A stretch of 64,000 bases of DNA from Burkholderia sp. IMCC1007 (GTDB lineage: Bacteria; Pseudomonadota; Gammaproteobacteria; Burkholderiales; Burkholderiaceae): assembly GCF_027257875.1 (NCBI RefSeq), contig NZ_JAPVQY010000015.1, positions 1-64,000 on the forward strand, in the 5' to 3' direction. Position 1 is the first letter of the stretch, and each line of letters begins with the position of its first letter. This document shows, piece after piece, positions 9,930 to 21,220 of this stretch. The position numbers and the translations under genes are program-made. The notes beneath the pieces are model-generated. The model made no database searches. It worked only from the letters and a program-made list of their open reading frames with translations, and was not told the DNA's origin.

Positions 9930-12236
9930 TCAGAACGCCGTCCCGATCTGGAACTGGAATTTCTGGTACTGGTCGCCTTCGTGCTTCTGCAGCGGGAAAC
10001 CGAGGCTCAGCTTGAGCGGGCCGATCGGCGAGATCCACGCCAGACCGACACCGTAGCCGTAACGCAGGCCGTTCGCACCCGTACTCGTGCCGCCCGGCGC
10101 GTTGCCCCACACGTTACCGCCGTCGAGGAACGTGAACACGCGCAGCGTGCGGTCGTAACCCGTGCCCGGCAGCGGGAACGTCAGTTCGATGTTGCCGACC
10201 AGCATCTTCGAACCGCCGATCGGGTCGTTCGTCTTCGTGTCGCGCGGGCCCAGCGAGCTCGGCTCGTAGCCGCGCACGGAGCCGATACCGCCCGCGTAGT
10301 AGTTCTTGAAGATCGGGTACGGGTTGCCGATACCGTTACCGTAGCCGCCTTGCAGGTTCAGGCCCAGGATGAAGCCGCGCGAGAACGAATAGTAGTACTG
10401 CGCCTGCAGGTCGGCCTTGTAGTACTGGATCTTGCCGACCGGCACGCCGTACTCCATGTTCGCCTGCGTGAAGTAGCCGCGGCTCGGAATCAGCGCGCTG
10501 TCACGCGCATCGCGCGACCATGCGACCGTCAGCGGCACCGTGTTCGACACGCGGCCGAACTCGTTCACGTAGTCCTGGTAGCTCTGCGGCGTGTTCGAAT
10601 CGATGTCGAGACGGTTCTGCTCGAAGCCTGCGCCGAAGTAGACAGTGTCGACTTCCGAGAACGGAATGCCGAACTTCAGGTTGCCGCCCGCGCTGATGAT
10701 CCGGAAGCTCGAGCTCGTCGAATAGTAGAGCGGCTGGTACGTGCGGTAGTAGACGTCCGTGATCCGCTTGATGCCGTCGACCGTGAAGTACGGATCGACC
10801 TGCGTGACGGTCAGCGTGCGGTAGCTGCGCGCGGTGTTGACGTTCACCGACAGGCTCGTGCCCGAACCGAACACGTTGTCCTGCGACACGCCCGCCGACA
10901 GCACGACCTTGTCCGTCGACGAGAAGCCTGCGCCCAGCGTGATCGCGCCGGTCGGCTTTTCGTCGACCTTCACGTTCACGTCGACCTGGTCGTTCGTGCC
11001 TTCGACCGGCACCGTCGTCACGTCGACGTTCGTGAAGTAGCCGAGACGGTTCACGCGGTCCTTCGACAGCGCGAGGCGGTTCGAATCGAACCACGAGCTT
11101 TCGAGCTGGCGCATTTCGCGACGCACCACTTCGTCACGCGTACGCGTGTTGCCGACGACGTTGATGCGGCGCACGTACACGCGGCGGCTCGGGTCGACGA
11201 CGAGGTTCAGGTTCACCTTGTGGTTCGCCTGGTCGATGTCCGGCTGTGCGTTGACGGTCGCGAATGCGTAACCGTATTCGCCCAGCTTGTCGACGATCGA
11301 CTTGGTGGTCTGCTGCAGCTTTTCGGCCGAGAAGCGATCGCCCGGCTTGATCTTGATCAGCTTGTTCAGCTCGGCTTCGCGATCGAGCAGGTTGCCCGAC
11401 AGCTTGATGCCCGACACGGTGTACGGCTGGCCTTCGTGCAGCGTGACCGTCAGGTACATGTCCTTCTTGTCGGGCGAGATCGACACCTGGGTCGAGTCGA
11501 TGTTGAACTCGAGATAGCCGCGGTTCAGGTAGTACGAGCGCACGGCCTCGAGGTCGCCCGTGAGCTTTTCCTTCGAGTACAGGTCGTTCTTCGTGTACCA
11601 GGAAAACCAGTTCGGCGTCGACAGCTGCATTTCGTCGCGCAGCGTACTGGTGCTGAACGCCTTGTTGCCGATGAAGTTGATCTGGCGGATCTTCGCGCTC
11701 GGGCCTTCGGCGACCGCGAACAGGATCGACACGCGATTCGCGTCGACCGGCGTGACCGTCGTCTTGACCTCGGCCGCGTAGAAGCCGCGCGTCAGGTACT
11801 GACGCTTGAGCTCCTGTTCGGCCTTGTCGACCAGCGCCTTGTCGTAATAACGACCGTCGGCCAGGCCGACCGCGCGCAGCGCCTTCGTCAGGTTGTCCTT
11901 GTCGAATTCCTTCGTGCCGGTGAAGTCGATCGACGCGATGGCCGGACGCTCCTGCACCTGCACGATCACGACGTTGCCTTGCGTGGCGATGCGCACGTCG
12001 TTGAAAAAACCCGTCGCGTACAGTGCGCGAATTGCTTCGGATGCCTTGTCGTCGGTGAAGGTATCGCCCTGCTTGATCGGCAGGTAGGCGAACACCGAGC
12101 CCGCTTCGACGCGCTGCAACCCCTCGATCTTGATGTCTTGCACCACGAACGGTGCCGCTGCATGTGCCGCGAGGCCGTGAGCGGCGAGCGCGGCCGCTGC
12201 AACTGTCTTAGGTACAAAGCGATGAGGTTTGAACAA
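9930..12236 (-). CDS. bamA: Outer membrane protein assembly factor BamA
   Basis: Essential Omp85-family insertase of the outer membrane. The 768-residue product has a signal peptide (to about residue 26, ...LAAHA), five POTRA domains starting FVVQDIKIEGLQRVEAG, and a 16-strand C-terminal barrel (about residues 430-768). The conserved VRGYEPSSLGP (the VRGF motif of loop 6) is present, and the protein ends in the aromatic residue Phe (QIGTAF) that serves as the beta-signal. It lies between rseP, which governs the sigmaE-type envelope response, and skp. Confidence 0.97.
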   Translation of the reverse strand: MFKPHRFVPKTVAAAALAAHGLAAHAAAPFVVQDIKIEGLQRVEAGSVFAYLPIKQGDTFTDDKASEAIRALYATGFFNDVRIATQGNVVIVQVQERPAIASIDFTGTKEFDKDNLTKALRAVGLADGRYYDKALVDKAEQELKRQYLTRGFYAAEVKTTVTPVDANRVSILFAVAEGPSAKIRQINFIGNKAFSTSTLRDEMQLSTPNWFSWYTKNDLYSKEKLTGDLEAVRSYYLNRGYLEFNIDSTQVSISPDKKDMYLTVTLHEGQPYTVSGIKLSGNLLDREAELNKLIKIKPGDRFSAEKLQQTTKSIVDKLGEYGYAFATVNAQPDIDQANHKVNLNLVVDPSRRVYVRRINVVGNTRTRDEVVRREMRQLESSWFDSNRLALSKDRVNRLGYFTNVDVTTVPVEGTNDQVDVNVKVDEKPTGAITLGAGFSSTDKVVLSAGVSQDNVFGSGTSLSVNVNTARSYRTLTVTQVDPYFTVDGIKRITDVYYRTYQPLYYSTSSSFRIISAGGNLKFGIPFSEVDTVYFGAGFEQNRLDIDSNTPQSYQDYVNEFGRVSNTVPLTVAWSRDARDSALIPSRGYFTQANMEYGVPVGKIQYYKADLQAQYYYSFSRGFILGLNLQGGYGNGIGNPYPIFKNYYAGGIGSVRGYEPSSLGPRDTKTNDPIGGSKMLVGNIELTFPLPGTGYDRTLRVFTFLDGGNVWGNAPGGTSTGANGLRYGYGVGLAWISPIGPLKLSLGFPLQKHEGDQYQKFQFQIGTAF

Positions 12237-12267
12237 CGTGCATCCCCAATATTTAGCTGCATCAAAT

Positions 12268-12295
12268 CAGGCGGCTGCCCAGCGGCCGCCGCCTG
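12268..12295 (-). other. Stem-loop between rseP and bamA
   Basis: Inverted repeat CAGGCGGC...GCCGCCTG in the 64-base gap between rseP and bamA, without a T-run. It is more likely an mRNA processing or stability structure than a strong terminator. Confidence 0.4.
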
Positions 12296-12300
12296 ACGCT

Positions 12301-13671
12301 TCAGAAATGGATTAACCGAGCCAGGTCGTTGAACAGCGCGATCGCCGATAACGCGACGATGCAGATCAACCCGGCTCTTTGCAGAATCAGCTGCCAGCGC
12401 TCCGAGATCGCTTTCCCGGTCGCGGCTTCAACCAGATAATATAACAGATGCCCCCCGTCCAAAACGGGAATCGGCAGCAAGTTCAATACGCCGAGGCTAA
12501 TGCTGACAAGGGCGAGGAACGACAGGAAGGCCGACGGACCGAGTCGCGCGCTCTTGCCCGCGTAGTCGGCAATCGTCACCGGGCCGGACAGGTTCTTCAG
12601 CGACGCATTGCCCGTGATCATCCGCCCGAACATCTTCAGCGAATAAACGGAGATGTCCCACGTGCGGCGCGCGCCGAGCCGCAGGCTCTCGATCGGCCCG
12701 TAGCGCACGTCGACCGACGGCGTGTGCATCGACAGCGCCGCCCCGATGCGGCCGACCGCCTGCCCCGTGTCGTCGTCGCGCTGCGCCTGCGGCACGATCG
12801 ACACGGCCCGCGTGGCGCCGCCCCGCTCGATCCGCAGCTCGAGCGCCTTGCCCGCATGGTGCTTCACCGTGTCGATGAAGCGCGATGCGCCGCCGATGGG
12901 CGTACCGTCGAGCGCGAGCAGCTTGTCGCCGGCCTTCAGGCCCGCCTGCTCGGCCGCGCTGCCGGGCTGCACGGACGCCACCGACAGCGCGCCGCCACCG
13001 GTCTCGAAGCCCAGGCGCGACATGAAATCGTCGTCGAGCTCGCTTTCGGGAACGTTGCGCAGATCGACGCGGAAGTCGAACGTCGAGCCGTCGTCGCGTC
13101 CACCGAGCACGATCTCGCGATGATCGAATGCGGCGGACAGCAGCTTCCAGCGCAAGTCCGACCACGACCGCACGGGCTCGGACTCGCCGCCGTGCTCGTC
13201 GCGGATCGATACGATCGTCTCGCCGCCGTCGAAACCCGCGCGCGCGGCGACCGTGCCGGCGGCCGGCGGTGCGAGCACCGCGACCGGCTCGGTCACGCCG
13301 GTTGCGAATACGGCGGAAAACAGCAGGATTGCCAGCAGGAAGTTCGCGATGGGGCCTGCGGCGACGATCGCGATGCGCTTGAACACCGATTGCCGGTTGA
13401 ACGCCTGGCCGAGCTCCTCGGGCTTGATGTCCGGCCCCGGCTCGCGCTCGTCCAGCATCTTCACGTAACCGCCGAGCGGCAATGCGGAGAGCGTCCATTC
13501 GGTGCCGGTCTTGCGGCTGACCCAACGGGCGACGGGCTGGCCGAAACCGATCGAGAAACGCAGCACCTTCACGCCGCACCAGCGCGCGACGCGATAATGT
13601 CCGTACTCATGCACGACGACCAGCACCCCGATCGCCACCGCAAACGCGATCAGTTCGACCAGCACGTTCAT
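12301..13671 (-). CDS. rseP: Site-2 intramembrane metalloprotease RseP
   Basis: Inner-membrane zinc protease that cleaves the anti-sigma factor RseA in the envelope stress response. The 456-residue product has HEYGH at residues 21-25 in the first membrane segment (zinc ligands and catalytic Glu), a PDZ region (VASVQPGSAAEQAGLKAGDK) and the second metal motif LLPIPVLDGGHLLYY near the C-terminus. I use the ATG at 13671, which follows GAGGTG. A GTG two codons upstream is possible. The start lies 11 bases from the dxr stop. Confidence 0.95.
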   Translation of the reverse strand: MNVLVELIAFAVAIGVLVVVHEYGHYRVARWCGVKVLRFSIGFGQPVARWVSRKTGTEWTLSALPLGGYVKMLDEREPGPDIKPEELGQAFNRQSVFKRIAIVAAGPIANFLLAILLFSAVFATGVTEPVAVLAPPAAGTVAARAGFDGGETIVSIRDEHGGESEPVRSWSDLRWKLLSAAFDHREIVLGGRDDGSTFDFRVDLRNVPESELDDDFMSRLGFETGGGALSVASVQPGSAAEQAGLKAGDKLLALDGTPIGGASRFIDTVKHHAGKALELRIERGGATRAVSIVPQAQRDDDTGQAVGRIGAALSMHTPSVDVRYGPIESLRLGARRTWDISVYSLKMFGRMITGNASLKNLSGPVTIADYAGKSARLGPSAFLSFLALVSISLGVLNLLPIPVLDGGHLLYYLVEAATGKAISERWQLILQRAGLICIVALSAIALFNDLARLIHF

Positions 13672-13682
13672 GAGCACCTCAT

Positions 13683-14879
13683 TCAGACAGTACGCTCCAC
13701 GCGAGGCGCAGGCGCTTTGGCAATGATGTCGGCGGCGAGGCGGCGTGCATCGGCATCCGCCGCAAGGACGTCATCGAGCCCGTTCGGGTTGCGGTTCGGC
13801 AGCGCGTTGAGCACGGCGTCGACCGTCGCCGCGATCGCCATGAAGCCGATCCGGCGCTCGAGAAATGCTTCGACCGCCACTTCGTTCGCCGCGTTCAGCG
13901 CCGCGCTCGCGATGCCGCCCTCCTCGAGCGCCTTCAGCGCGAGCGCGAGGCACGGGAAACGCGTGTAGTCGGGCTGCTCGAACGACAGCTGCGCGATCTG
14001 CGCGAGGTCGAGCTGCTCGACGCCGGCGTCGACGCGCTCGGGGAACGCGAGCGCGTGCGCGATCGGCGTACGCATGTCGGGATTGCCGAGCTGCGCGAGC
14101 ACCGAGCCGTCGCGGTACGACACCAGCGAATGGATCACGCTTTGCGGATGGATCAGCACGTCGATCCGGTCGCCCGGCAGGCCGAAGATCCAGTGCGCCT
14201 CGATCACTTCGAGGCCCTTGTTCATCATCGTCGCGGAATCGACCGAGATCTTGCGACCCATCACCCAGTTCGGATGCTTGCAGGCTTCGTCCGGCGTCAC
14301 ATCGACGAGCGTGGCCGGCTCGCGCGTGCGGAACGGGCCGCCCGACGCGGTCAGGATGATCTTCGAGATCCCGCCGTGCTCGTTCGCGTCGCGCGGCATG
14401 CACTGGAAGATCGCGTTGTGTTCGCTGTCGACCGGCAGCAGGATCGCGCCATGGTCGCGCACCGCGTCCATGAAGATCCCGCCCGACATCACGAGCGATT
14501 CCTTGTTGGCGAGCAGGATACGCTTGCCGGCGCGCGCGGCCGCGAGGCTCGGCGCGAGGCCGGCCGCGCCGACGATCGCCGCGACGACCGTATCGCAACC
14601 GTCGCTCTTCGACACGTCGACGAGCGCCTGCGGCCCGTACAGCACCGTCGTCTTGCTGCCCGCCGCACGCAGTTGCGCGTCGACGTGCGCGGCCGTCGCC
14701 GCATCGCCGACCACCGCGACTTCGGGTGCGAAGCGCAGGCACTGCTCGACGAGCTTGTCGCCGTTGCGGTGCGCGGTCAACGCGTAGACCGAGAAACGCT
14801 CGGGATGGCGGGCGACCACGTCGAGCGTGCTGTCTCCGATCGAGCCCGTGGAACCGAGCAGTGTCAGACGTTTTTGCAT
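13683..14879 (-). CDS. dxr: 1-deoxy-D-xylulose 5-phosphate reductoisomerase
   Basis: Second step of the MEP pathway, making MEP from DXP with NADPH. The 398-residue product has the NADPH loop [16 protein letters not shown] at the N-terminus, the active-site [12 protein letters not shown] and the metal-binding/catalytic ASGGPFR and [20 protein letters not shown] motifs. Its isoprenoid product feeds UppS, encoded two genes upstream. Normal length, no anomalies. Confidence 0.97.
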   Translation of the reverse strand: MQKRLTLLGSTGSIGDSTLDVVARHPERFSVYALTAHRNGDKLVEQCLRFAPEVAVVGDAATAAHVDAQLRAAGSKTTVLYGPQALVDVSKSDGCDTVVAAIVGAAGLAPSLAAARAGKRILLANKESLVMSGGIFMDAVRDHGAILLPVDSEHNAIFQCMPRDANEHGGISKIILTASGGPFRTREPATLVDVTPDEACKHPNWVMGRKISVDSATMMNKGLEVIEAHWIFGLPGDRIDVLIHPQSVIHSLVSYRDGSVLAQLGNPDMRTPIAHALAFPERVDAGVEQLDLAQIAQLSFEQPDYTRFPCLALALKALEEGGIASAALNAANEVAVEAFLERRIGFMAIAATVDAVLNALPNRNPNGLDDVLAADADARRLAADIIAKAPAPRVERTV

Positions 14880-14894
14880 AACAGAAATAGTGGT

Positions 14895-15716
14895 TTAACC
14901 AAGCAGCAGCATCGCGAGCGGCAGCACCGGCAGCAGCGCGTCGACGCGGTCGAGCACGCCGCCGTGACCGGGCAGCAGTCCGCTCGAATCCTTCACGCCC
15001 GCCTGACGCTTGAGCAGCGACTCGAACAGGTCGCCGACCACGCTGTAGACGACCAGCAGCGTCAGCGCGGCCCACGCGCCGAGCATCCGGTAGCGTGCGG
15101 CAAATGCGGAAAACAGGGTCGGCTCGAACCAGTGCGCGCCCATCGCGACGCCGGCCACGACCATCACGGCAAGCCAGCCGCCGATCGCGCCTTCCCAGCT
15201 CTTGCCGGGACTGATCGTGATCGCCAGTTTACGCTTTCCGAAGGCCTTGCCCGCGAAGTATGCGCCGATATCGGCCAGCCAGACGACCAGAAGCAGCGAC
15301 AACACGAACGGAACGCCCTGCGCACGCGCCGCGACGAGCGCGTGCCAGCAGGCCGCGAAGACCACCAGTCCGGCCGCGAGCAGGAACGGCCGCCATATGC
15401 CGGAAGCGAGCGTCGGCTTGCGCCGCAGCGCGAACGGGCCGACCAGCAGCCAGAACACCCCGGCCGCCATGAAAAGGGGGCGGGATGAAGCCGCATCGCG
15501 GCCGAGCGGCAGGGTCGCCGCGAGCGCCAGCGCCGCGACGACTGCGTAGACGACGGAACCGGCGCCGCCCAGCTTCAGCAGGCGCGCCCATTCCCACGCG
15601 GCGAACACGAGCACGACGCCGATCAGCGCGCCGAACGCCGTGAGCGGCGCGAACAGCGTCACCGGCAGCAGCACTGCCAGCATCACGATCGCCGTGATCA
15701 CACGGGTTTTCAGCAT
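14895..15716 (-). CDS. cdsA: Phosphatidate cytidylyltransferase
   Basis: Polytopic inner-membrane enzyme that makes CDP-diacylglycerol from phosphatidate and CTP. The 273-residue product is almost entirely hydrophobic helices and ends with the family signature [20 protein letters not shown] (residues about 240-259), which contains the catalytic aspartates. The start [12 protein letters not shown] at 15716 overlaps the uppS end by seven bases. It supplies CDP-DAG, the precursor used by phospholipid enzymes such as the cardiolipin pathway. Confidence 0.96.
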   Translation of the reverse strand: MLKTRVITAIVMLAVLLPVTLFAPLTAFGALIGVVLVFAAWEWARLLKLGGAGSVVYAVVAALALAATLPLGRDAASSRPLFMAAGVFWLLVGPFALRRKPTLASGIWRPFLLAAGLVVFAACWHALVAARAQGVPFVLSLLLVVWLADIGAYFAGKAFGKRKLAITISPGKSWEGAIGGWLAVMVVAGVAMGAHWFEPTLFSAFAARYRMLGAWAALTLLVVYSVVGDLFESLLKRQAGVKDSSGLLPGHGGVLDRVDALLPVLPLAMLLLG

Positions 15717-16492
15717 GAAAGGGAGTCGGCGTTCTGCGAGTTCGGTTCGAGTTGCGCGCTGGTGCGCCCGAAACGGCGCTCGCGCTCGGTATACGATGCG
15801 ATCGCGTCGGCCAGCGCCGCGCCGTCGAAGTCCGGCCAGTATTTGTCGGTGAAATAGAATTCGGCGTACGCGAGCTGCCACAGCAGGAAATTGCTGACGC
15901 GCTGTTCGCCGCCGGTACGGATGAAGAGATCGGGCTCCGGCGCGTAGGCCATCGCCAGGTGCGGCGCGAACGCGTCTTCGGTCACGTCGACCTCGCGTCC
16001 CTCGCGCACCGATTGCTCGATGAGTTTCTTCGTCGCCTGCAGGATGTCCCAGCGGCCGCCGTAGTTCGCGGCGATCGTCAGGGTGAGGCGGGTGTTGCGC
16101 GCCGTCTTGGTTTCCGCGCGGCGGATCAGGTCGCGGATGCGCGGCTCGAAGCGGTCGAGGTCGCCCACGACACGCAGACGGATCCCGTTTGCGTGCAGCT
16201 TGCCGACTTCGCGCTCCAGCGCGGTGATGAACAGCCGCATCAGGAACGACACTTCCTCGTTCGGACGCCGCCAGTTTTCCGAACTGAACGCGAACAGCGT
16301 CAGGTATTCGACGCCGGCGCGCGCGCAGCCTTCGACCACCGACCGCACGGCGTCCACGCCGCGGGTGTGGCCCGCGACGCGCGGCAAGCGGCGTTCGGTT
16401 GCCCAACGGCCGTTGCCGTCCATGATGATCGCGATGTGACGCGGCACGGCGCCGACGTCAGGCACGCGAACGGTAGAGCTGGTATAAGTCAT
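15710..16492 (-). CDS. uppS: Undecaprenyl diphosphate synthase (cis-prenyltransferase)
   Basis: Makes the C55 carrier lipid for peptidoglycan and O-antigen. The 260-residue product has [13 protein letters not shown] near residue 20 (catalytic Asp), the [11 protein letters not shown] loop and the [16 protein letters not shown] signature close to the C-terminus. I set the start at 16492 ([14 protein letters not shown]). The frame is open much further upstream, but that portion runs antisense-like through frr and has no family match. It overlaps cdsA by seven bases. Confidence 0.96.
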   Translation of the reverse strand: MTYTSSTVRVPDVGAVPRHIAIIMDGNGRWATERRLPRVAGHTRGVDAVRSVVEGCARAGVEYLTLFAFSSENWRRPNEEVSFLMRLFITALEREVGKLHANGIRLRVVGDLDRFEPRIRDLIRRAETKTARNTRLTLTIAANYGGRWDILQATKKLIEQSVREGREVDVTEDAFAPHLAMAYAPEPDLFIRTGGEQRVSNFLLWQLAYAEFYFTDKYWPDFDGAALADAIASYTERERRFGRTSAQLEPNSQNADSLSC

Positions 16493-16539
16493 GGCCGTTG
16501 AGACAGTTGCGGGAAGAAGGCGGCGCGCGAGGACGGTCG

Positions 16540-17100
16540 TCAGACCGTCATGATCTCGGCTTCCTTGGTCTGCACGAGCTTGTCGACTTCGGCGACGTGC
16601 TTGTCCGTCAGCTTCTGCACGTCGTCGTTCGCACGGCGCTCGTCGTCTTCCGAGATTTCCTTGTCCTTCACGAGCTTCTTGAGCGCTTCGTTCGCATCGC
16701 GGCGCAGGTTGCGGATCGCGACCTTGGCCGTTTCGCCTTCGCTCTTGACCACCTTGGTCAGCTCGCGGCGGCGCTCTTCCGTCAGCGCGGGCATCGGCAC
16801 GCGGATCAGGTCGCCGGCCGTGGCCGGATTCAGGCCGAGATCGGCTTCGCGGATGGCCTTCTCGACCTTCGCGACCATGTTCTTTTCCCACGGCTGCACG
16901 CCGATCGTGCGCGCGTCGACGAGCGTCAGGTTCGCGACCTGCGAGATCGGCACCATCGACCCGTAGTAGTCGACCTGCACGTGATCGAGCAGACCGGTAT
17001 GCGCACGGCCCGTACGGATCTTCGCCAGATCGTTCTTGAACGCTTCGATCGAGCGCTGCATCTTCTGCTCTACGCCCTTCTTGACATCAGCGACACTCAT
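16540..17100 (-). CDS. frr: Ribosome recycling factor
   Basis: Works with EF-G to split post-termination ribosomes. At 186 residues it matches the family length. It starts [21 protein letters not shown], has the hinge region [19 protein letters not shown] and ends in the long antiparallel helical coiled coil. The SD GAGGTT precedes the start. It lies between pyrH and uppS, the conserved order in beta- and gammaproteobacteria. Confidence 0.97.
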   Translation of the reverse strand: MSVADVKKGVEQKMQRSIEAFKNDLAKIRTGRAHTGLLDHVQVDYYGSMVPISQVANLTLVDARTIGVQPWEKNMVAKVEKAIREADLGLNPATAGDLIRVPMPALTEERRRELTKVVKSEGETAKVAIRNLRRDANEALKKLVKDKEISEDDERRANDDVQKLTDKHVAEVDKLVQTKEAEIMTV

Positions 17101-17202
17101 TTCAACCTCCGAACCTTCAAACCTTCAAAGAACGCGGGCCCCGCCCGGCGCGCTTCGCACCGCGGCCGGCGACCCACGCCGCTTGCCCGCATCCGCGGGA
17201 GT

Positions 17203-18183
<981 letters not shown>

Positions 18184-19065
18184 TTACTGCTGCTTTGCTG
18201 CTGCGACTTGCGCGGCCACTTCGGCGGCGAAGTCGTCCTGGCGCTTCTCGATGCCTTCGCCGACGACGAACAGCGCGAACTTCTGCACGGCTGCATTCGC
18301 TGCCTTCAGCATCTGCTCGATCGTCTGCTTGTCGTTCTTAACGAACGTCTGGTTCAGCAGCGACACTTCCTTCAGGTACTTCTGCACGCTGCCTTCGACC
18401 ATCTTCGCGACGATTTCAGCCGGCTTGCCCGATTCGGCAGCCTTCTGCTCGGCGACGCGGCGTTCCGTGTCGATCAGTTCCGCCGGCACGTCGGCCGCCG
18501 ACAGCGCGACCGGCTTCATCGCGGCGATGTGCATCGCGACGTCCTTGCCGACCTGTTCGTCCGCGCCCGTGTACTCGACGATCACGCCGATACGCGCGCC
18601 GTGCAGGTACGTTGCGATCTTGTTCGCGGTTTCGAAACGGACGAAACGGCGGATCGACACGTTCTCGCCGATCTTGCCGATCAGCGCCAGACGCACTGCG
18701 TCGACCGTCGAGCCTTCCAGCGGCAGCGCCGACAGCGCAGCCACGTCGGCCGGGTTTTGCGTCGCGACGAGCTCTGCAACCGTCTTCGAGAATGCGAGGA
18801 AGTCGTCGTTCTTCGCGACGAAGTCGGTTTCGCAGTTCAGCTCGACCAGCGCGCCCGCGTTGCCGCCGACGAACGATGCGACGACGCCTTCGGCCGTCAC
18901 GCGCGATGCCGCCTTGCTTGCCTTGTTGCCGAGCTTGACGCGCAGCAGCTCTTCAGCCTTGGCCAGATCGCCGTCGGCTTCCGTCAGCGCCTTCTTGCAC
19001 TCCATCATCGGTGCGTCGGTCTTTGCGCGCAGTTCTGCCACCATGCTTGCGGTAATTGCCGCCAT
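18184..19065 (-). CDS. tsf: Elongation factor Ts
   Basis: Nucleotide exchange factor for EF-Tu. The 293-residue product has the N-terminal UBA-like domain with the family signature [18 protein letters not shown] and the second signature [13 protein letters not shown], both contacting EF-Tu. Two adjacent ATG codons (19065, 19068) follow AAGGAG. I chose the second, giving [12 protein letters not shown]. It is in an operon with rpsB, separated by 159 bases that hold an intercistronic terminator-like hairpin. Confidence 0.97.
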   Translation of the reverse strand: MAAITASMVAELRAKTDAPMMECKKALTEADGDLAKAEELLRVKLGNKASKAASRVTAEGVVASFVGGNAGALVELNCETDFVAKNDDFLAFSKTVAELVATQNPADVAALSALPLEGSTVDAVRLALIGKIGENVSIRRFVRFETANKIATYLHGARIGVIVEYTGADEQVGKDVAMHIAAMKPVALSAADVPAELIDTERRVAEQKAAESGKPAEIVAKMVEGSVQKYLKEVSLLNQTFVKNDKQTIEQMLKAANAAVQKFALFVVGEGIEKRQDDFAAEVAAQVAAAKQQ

Positions 19066-19176
19066 CATTCGCTCCTTGAGTCTGTATTCACAACGCCGCC
19101 CGCTTGGACGCGAACGGCCGAGATTCGTTTCCGGACCCGCGCCGATTCGGCGCGATCAGGTCCGGCGCACAAGCTT

Positions 19177-19209
19177 AAAAAAAGGGGGCCTGTTGAGAGC
19201 CCCCTTTTT
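19177..19209 (-). terminator. Intercistronic terminator/attenuator between rpsB and tsf
   Basis: On the minus strand CAAAAAGGGGGC, a nine-base loop, then GCCCCC and seven T. This is a canonical intrinsic terminator placed between two genes normally co-transcribed, so it probably lowers tsf expression relative to rpsB. Confidence 0.85.
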
Positions 19210-19227
19210 GCGCCGGCTCGGGGCCAG

Positions 19228-19968
19228 TTACGCGTTTTCCTCGACGTACTCGTCGTCGCCACGCGCTGCCTGGACCACTTCGTTGACCGCGTTCGCACGG
19301 CCTTCCAGGATCGCGTCGGCCACGCCTTCTGCGTACAGCGCGACTGCCTTGCTCGAGTCGTCGTTGCCCGGGATCACGTAATCCACACCTTCCGGCGAGT
19401 GGTTCGTGTCGACCACGGCGATGACCGGCACGCCCAGCTTGTTCGCTTCCGTGACGGCAATCTTGTGGTAGCCGACGTCGACGACGAAGATCGCGTCCGG
19501 AATGCCGCCCATGTCCTTCACGCCGCCGATCGACTTCTGCAGCTTGGCGATTTCGCGTTCGAACAGCAGCGCTTCCTTCTTGCTCATCTTCTCGAGCTCG
19601 CCTGCCTCGACTGCCGCTTCCATGTCCTTCAGGCGCTTGATCGACACCTTCAGCGTCTTGAAGTTGGTCATCATGCCGCCGAGCCAGCGTGCGTTGACGT
19701 ACGGCATGCCCGCACGTTGCGCTTCCTGGGCGATCGTGTCACGCGACTGGCGCTTCGTGCCGACGAACAGGATCGTGCCGCGGTTAGCCGCCAGCTGACG
19801 CACGTACTTCTGTGCGTCCGTGAACATCGGCAGCGTCTTTTCGAGGTTGATGATATGAATCTTGTTGCGGTGACCGAAAATGAACGGAGCCATCTTCGGG
19901 TTCCAGAAGCGCGTCTGGTGACCGAAGTGGACACCCGCTTCCAGCATTTGGCGCATCGTAACTGCCAT
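19228..19968 (-). CDS. rpsB: 30S ribosomal protein S2
   Basis: Small-subunit ribosomal protein, 246 residues. It starts [20 protein letters not shown], with the S2 signatures [16 protein letters not shown] and the later [20 protein letters not shown]. It ends in an acidic tail ([12 protein letters not shown]). It is the first gene of the translation block, with a strong promoter about 220 bases upstream and a long leader that may carry autoregulation, as known for S2 in enterobacteria. Confidence 0.98.
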   Translation of the reverse strand: MAVTMRQMLEAGVHFGHQTRFWNPKMAPFIFGHRNKIHIINLEKTLPMFTDAQKYVRQLAANRGTILFVGTKRQSRDTIAQEAQRAGMPYVNARWLGGMMTNFKTLKVSIKRLKDMEAAVEAGELEKMSKKEALLFEREIAKLQKSIGGVKDMGGIPDAIFVVDVGYHKIAVTEANKLGVPVIAVVDTNHSPEGVDYVIPGNDDSSKAVALYAEGVADAILEGRANAVNEVVQAARGDDEYVEENA

Positions 19969-20182
19969 TTAAATTCTCCACGAGGGTTGGGTCTTAAGCC
20001 GGCTGCCGTACCGCCGCGCGAACGTGCCCGGAAGGCTCTTCGTTCCGCGCGGCCGGCACCCTGGTTGCGCCGGCTTGCGATTCGGCACGTGCGAAAATGC
20101 GCGTGCCGCAAGCCTTTCATCGCCACTGCCGCCCTGCCCGCGGCACACCTCAGGCAAGTTCGGCATTTGGATGTCGACTTAG
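19969..20182 (-). other. rpsB: rpsB untranslated leader
   Basis: About 210 bases between the predicted transcription start near 20182 and the rpsB ATG. There is no coding gene. Ribosomal protein S2 represses its own mRNA through the leader in E. coli, and a comparable structure here is plausible but I did not fold it. The rest of the rpsB/map divergent region (20219-20358) shows nothing further that I recognise. Confidence 0.45.
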
Positions 20183-20188
20183 CCAGAG

Positions 20189-20218
20189 AGTATAGCACGC
20201 CGATTTGTCGGCTCTCAA
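20189..20218 (-). promoter_or_regulatory. rpsB: Sigma70 promoter of the rpsB operon
   Basis: On the minus strand TTGAGA, 18-base spacer, TATACT, with an extended -10 (TGC before TATACT). This is one of the best-matching promoters in the window and faces rpsB. Confidence 0.75.
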
Positions 20219-20358
20219 GTCGCCCGCCACTTTCGCTTGCCGTGCGGCAGCGGGCCGGACAATCCGCGAAAACCCGCATCCGCACCGCCAGCAAGGGCTG
20301 CGAGGGCCGCCATAAGGTGCGATAATCCATCAATTCACCGCATTCCAGGCATACCTCG

Positions 20359-21174
20359 ATGGCTATTACGCTCAAAAACGAACACGATATCGCCGAGATG
20401 CGCGTCGCCTGCCGTCTCGCGAGCGAAGTGCTCGACTTCATCACCCCGCACGTCGTCGCGGGCGTCACGACCGCCGAGCTCGACCGGCTCTGTCACGAAT
20501 ACATGCTCAACGAGCAGGGCACGATCCCCGCGCCGCTGAACTACCAGCCGCCCGGCTATCCGCCGTACCCGAAGGCCACCTGCATTTCGGTCAACGACGT
20601 GATCTGCCACGGCATCCCGGGCGAGAAGGTGATCAAGAACGGCGACGCGCTGAACATTGACATCACCGTGATCAAGAACGGCTACTTCGGCGACACCAGC
20701 CGGATGTTCATCGTCGGCGAGGGCTCGATCCTCGCGAAGCGCCTCGTGCAGACCACCTACGAGTGCATGTGGCTCGGCATCGACCAGGTCAAGCCGGGTG
20801 CACACCTCGGCGACATCGGCTACGCGATCCAGAAGCACGCGGAAGCACAGGGCTACAGCGTCGTGCGCGAATACTGCGGCCACGGCATCGGCACGGTGTT
20901 CCACGAGGATCCGCAGGTCGTCCACTACGGCCGCCCGGGCACCGGCATCGAGCTGAAGGCCGGGATGATCTTCACGATCGAGCCGATGATCAACGCCGGC
21001 AAGCGCGACATCCGCACGATGCCCGACCAGTGGACGGTGAAGACGCGCGACCGCAGCCTGTCCGCGCAGTGGGAGCACACGGTGCTCGTCACCGAAACCG
21101 GCTACGAAGTGCTGACCGTGTCGGCCGGTACGCCGGCGCGCCCCGTGTTCGCGCAACCGGCCGCCGCCGTCTGA
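20359..21174 (+). CDS. map: Methionine aminopeptidase, type I
   Basis: Removes the initiator methionine from nascent proteins. The 271-residue product has all five metal ligands of the pita-bread fold: the two Asp in [19 protein letters not shown], His in [15 protein letters not shown], Glu in [10 protein letters not shown] and Glu in [16 protein letters not shown]. It starts [14 protein letters not shown]. The gene is divergent from rpsB and 46 bases upstream of glnD on the same strand, so the two are probably co-transcribed. Confidence 0.97.
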   Translation: MAITLKNEHDIAEMRVACRLASEVLDFITPHVVAGVTTAELDRLCHEYMLNEQGTIPAPLNYQPPGYPPYPKATCISVNDVICHGIPGEKVIKNGDALNIDITVIKNGYFGDTSRMFIVGEGSILAKRLVQTTYECMWLGIDQVKPGAHLGDIGYAIQKHAEAQGYSVVREYCGHGIGTVFHEDPQVVHYGRPGTGIELKAGMIFTIEPMINAGKRDIRTMPDQWTVKTRDRSLSAQWEHTVLVTETGYEVLTVSAGTPARPVFAQPAAAV

Positions 21175-21220
21175 GCGCCGTCGCGCCAGCCCGCCCCACC
21201 CCGCATCTGAACGGCCGCCC

